Below, piece by piece: positions 5,205 through 6,728 of a stretch of DNA of 6,728 nt. Source of the stretch: Hyphomicrobiaceae bacterium (lineage in GTDB: Bacteria > Pseudomonadota > Alphaproteobacteria > Rhizobiales > MH13). The first letter of the stretch is position 1. Each line of letters starts with the position of its first letter. The stretch is from positions 1-6,728 of the forward strand of contig JAGRKQ010000143.1 in NCBI GenBank assembly GCA_020442235.1, written 5' to 3'. A model generated the notes under the pieces. That model had not been told where the DNA came from, did no database searches, and was given only the letters and a program-made list of their open reading frames with translations. The translations under genes were made by a program, and so were the position numbers.

Positions 5205-5233
5205 CCGGCGGGGCCTGAACAAGGCCCTGCCGG
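5205..5233. terminator. Stem-loop between the convergent HTH and extensin-like genes
   Basis: An 11-bp stem CCGGCGGGGCC / GGCCCTGCCGG with one G-T wobble and loop TGAACAA fills most of the 48-base gap between the two stop codons. T-runs are poor on both sides (CCTCTTGG on plus, none on minus), so it is probably a weak two-way terminator or a 3'-end stabiliser. Confidence 0.5.
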
Positions 5234-5244
5234 AGCCTCTTGGG

Positions 5245-5901
5245 TCAGCGGCAATAGGGGCCGCGCCGGCGCTGCGGATCGATGTCGAAGTGAAAATGAT
5301 CGCGGTGGTAGCTGTCGCTTTGCGGGCCAAGCACAGTGTTGAACGGCCCGCACGCGGCATCATGCACCGCACGCAGGAAAGCCTGCTCTTCGGCGGCGCC
5401 ATTCCACCCCGTCTCGATGCTGACCTCACGCCCGTCATCCAGCCGGAAGGCCCTGATGTCGATCGCCCAGCCGAAGGCATGGCGTGAAATACGTGCGCCC
5501 GGACGACGGTTGCGGGTGCGGCAGACATAGCCGGCGGCAACCCGCAATCCCGCCACCCTGGCGCCAAGATGCGCCTCGGACAGCGCCTGCAAGGTGGGAA
5601 TGAAATTTTCCACCGTCTCCACAAGACGCTCGTCGAAGGTGAAGACCGGCTGGAGCGACAGGGGTCCGATCGCATCCACCTCGACGGGGCTTGCAACCCC
5701 GCATGTGGACAGATCGGCCTGCGGCCTTGCCGGAGTGCCTTCCGGCGCCCTCGGCGCAACATCCGGCCGCGCCACGGGCGGCGGCACGATGGTGGAGGGC
5801 TCGGCCCGGCCCGGCTGCATGCACAGAAGGACAAGAAAGGCACCTGCCATGCCCGCACGGGCTTTTCTCGTCCGCGATAAGTGTCTAAGAAGCGCCCGCA
5901 A
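5245..5901 (-). CDS. Exported extensin-like protein with LAS-type metallopeptidase motifs
   Basis: A 218-residue protein with an Extensin-like_C domain (PF06904 type), found widely in alphaproteobacteria. A signal peptide is visible: basic n-region [17 protein letters not shown], hydrophobic core [10 protein letters not shown], probable cleavage after GRA (residue 33). A Pro/Ala-rich linker follows (34-64), then the domain (65-218). The motif [11 protein letters not shown] (139-149) matches HxxGxAxD with His141 and Asp148, and DHFHFD (201-206) gives the HxH pair His202/His204. These are the zinc-ligand motifs of LAS/M15-like peptidoglycan peptidases, so a role in cell-wall modification in the periplasm is plausible though unproven. 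Four cysteines (67, 127, 184, 217) may form disulfides. The start is TTG: GGGAGGA lies 6 bases upstream, and only this start supplies the basic n-region; the ATG 17 codons later has neither. VLLC is not a lipobox. Confidence 0.87.
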   Translation of the reverse strand: MRALLRHLSRTRKARAGMAGAFLVLLCMQPGRAEPSTIVPPPVARPDVAPRAPEGTPARPQADLSTCGVASPVEVDAIGPLSLQPVFTFDERLVETVENFIPTLQALSEAHLGARVAGLRVAAGYVCRTRNRRPGARISRHAFGWAIDIRAFRLDDGREVSIETGWNGAAEEQAFLRAVHDAACGPFNTVLGPQSDSYHRDHFHFDIDPQRRRGPYCR

Positions 5902-6026
5902 AGCGCGTCCTCCCGTTCGCGTCGGTGGCCATAGACGGCCGGCCCTTCAGGCCGGCGCTCAAGGGCTGCGGACTGACGACGGCCAATGACAAGACGCGCA
6001 AGCCGCAAACAGGGTTCCGCGCCACC
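5902..6026. other. Divergent intergenic region between the extensin-like gene and carB
   Basis: These 125 bases hold the start signals of both genes. The minus-strand Shine-Dalgarno GGGAGGA is at 5914-5908. A perfect 7-bp stem GCCGGCC/GGCCGGC with loop CTTCA (5938-5956) falls in the carB leader side; no T-run follows it. I see no convincing -35/-10 pair toward carB, although one is expected because carA is 5 kb away and opposing genes intervene. AGGG (6011-6014) is a weak ribosome-binding site 12 bases before the carB ATG. Confidence 0.4.
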
Positions 6027-6728
6027 ATGCCGAAACGCACAGACATCTCCTCGATCCTCATCATAGGCGCGGGGCCGATCGTGATCGGCCAGGCCTGCGA
6101 ATTCGACTACTCCGGCACCCAGGCCTGCAAGGCGCTGCGTGACGAGGGTTACCGGATCATTCTGGTGAATTCCAATCCGGCCACGATCATGACCGACCCG
6201 GATCTGGCCGATGCGACCTATATCGAGCCGATCACCCCGGATGTCGTCGCCCGCATCATCGAAAAGGAGCGCCCGGACGCGCTTCTGCCGACCATGGGCG
6301 GCCAGACCGCGCTCAACTGCGCACTGTCGCTGCGCAAGATGGGTGTTCTCGACAAGTTCGGCGTCGAGATGATCGGCGCCACCGCCGAGGCCATCGACAA
6401 GGCCGAGGACCGCGAACTGTTCAAGCAGGCGATGGTCACCATCGGGCTCGAAACGCCGCTCGGCGAGACGCTGAAGGGCTCGCTGCGCCAGAAGCGCGAC
6501 CGCGAAGGCAACCCGGTCTACGTCAATGGCGAGCCGAAGATGGAGCTATCGCCCGACGCGCTCGCCAAGGCCCTGACGATCCTCGACAAGGTCGGCTTCC
6601 CGGTGGTCATCCGCCCGTCCTTCACGCTGGGCGGAACGGGCGGCGGCATCGCCTACAACCGCGAGGAATTCTTCGAGATCGTCGAGCGCGGCATCGACGC
6701 CTCTCCCACCAACGAGGTGCTGATCGAG
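6027..6728 (+). CDS. carB: Carbamoyl-phosphate synthase large subunit, 3' end cut off by window edge
   Basis: The synthetase subunit makes carbamoyl phosphate from bicarbonate, ATP and the ammonia delivered by CarA. Only 234 of about 1,100 residues are in the window: the pre-ATP-grasp domain (1 to about 120) and the start of the first ATP-grasp domain, which makes carboxyphosphate. Visible motifs are [17 protein letters not shown] (14-30), [11 protein letters not shown] (48-58), [13 protein letters not shown] (88-100) and [16 protein letters not shown] (196-211). Arg129 aligns with the ATP-binding Arg129 of E. coli CarB. Arg196 corresponds to E. coli Arg169, shifted by 27 residues because of an insert at about 145-175. 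The start is ATG with the usual MPKRTDI opening. It is divergent from the extensin-like gene. Confidence 0.98.
   Translation, partial: MPKRTDISSILIIGAGPIVIGQACEFDYSGTQACKALRDEGYRIILVNSNPATIMTDPDLADATYIEPITPDVVARIIEKERPDALLPTMGGQTALNCALSLRKMGVLDKFGVEMIGATAEAIDKAEDRELFKQAMVTIGLETPLGETLKGSLRQKRDREGNPVYVNGEPKMELSPDALAKALTILDKVGFPVVIRPSFTLGGTGGGIAYNREEFFEIVERGIDASPTNEVLIE

Noticed and set aside
5816..5885. Extensin-like protein as a lipoprotein (Cys29 in VLLC)
   Set aside because: The residue before the cysteine is Leu rather than Gly or Ala, so there is no lipobox; an ordinary cleavage after GRA fits better.
5938..5956. 7-bp stem-loop before carB as a terminator or attenuator
   Set aside because: No T-run on either strand and no leader peptide with regulatory codons that I could find; such stems are common in GC-rich DNA.
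5004..6008. Long minus-strand frame of 334 codons overlapping the HTH and extensin-like genes
   Set aside because: It crosses the coding regions of two well-supported genes in another frame, is Arg/Pro/Ser-rich as expected for a shadow frame in GC-rich DNA, and shows no domain.

Overview
The window is a GC-rich (by eye), densely coding stretch of a chromosome, most likely from an alphaproteobacterium of the Hyphomicrobiales (rhizobial) type. The basis is the character of CarA and CarB, an extensin-like periplasmic protein, a PAS_5-like single-domain protein and the codon bias. Family or genus cannot be fixed from the sequence alone.

Layout from left to right: the 3' part of carA (+, runs in from the left edge); a MerR-type regulator (-); an AraC-type regulator (-); a divergent single-domain PAS_5-like protein (+); a YpfJ-type membrane-anchored zinc metallopeptidase (-), ending six bases from the PAS gene; an unannotated 38-residue basic small protein (-) with its own promoter and strong intrinsic terminator; a divergent XRE-type helix-turn-helix regulator (+); an exported extensin-like/LAS-type protein (-, TTG start); and the first 234 codons of carB (+, runs off the right edge).

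The two subunits of carbamoyl-phosphate synthetase flank the window, and about 5 kb of apparently unrelated genes lies between them. carA and carB therefore cannot form a simple operon here, and carB needs its own promoter or very long read-through past several opposing genes.

The most interesting part is 4400-5200. The gap between the small basic ORF and the HTH gene holds three copies of a palindromic element with core GCAC-N3-GTGC, at 32- and 30-bp intervals (about three helical turns). Copy 1 fills the -35/-10 spacer of a good promoter reading toward the small ORF. Copy 2 fills the spacer of a weaker promoter reading toward the HTH gene. Copy 3 lies just downstream of the predicted HTH start of transcription. 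This looks like a compact self-regulated switch in which the HTH protein controls itself and a small cationic peptide (or a small RNA encoding it). The architecture is read from the sequence; the function is inference.
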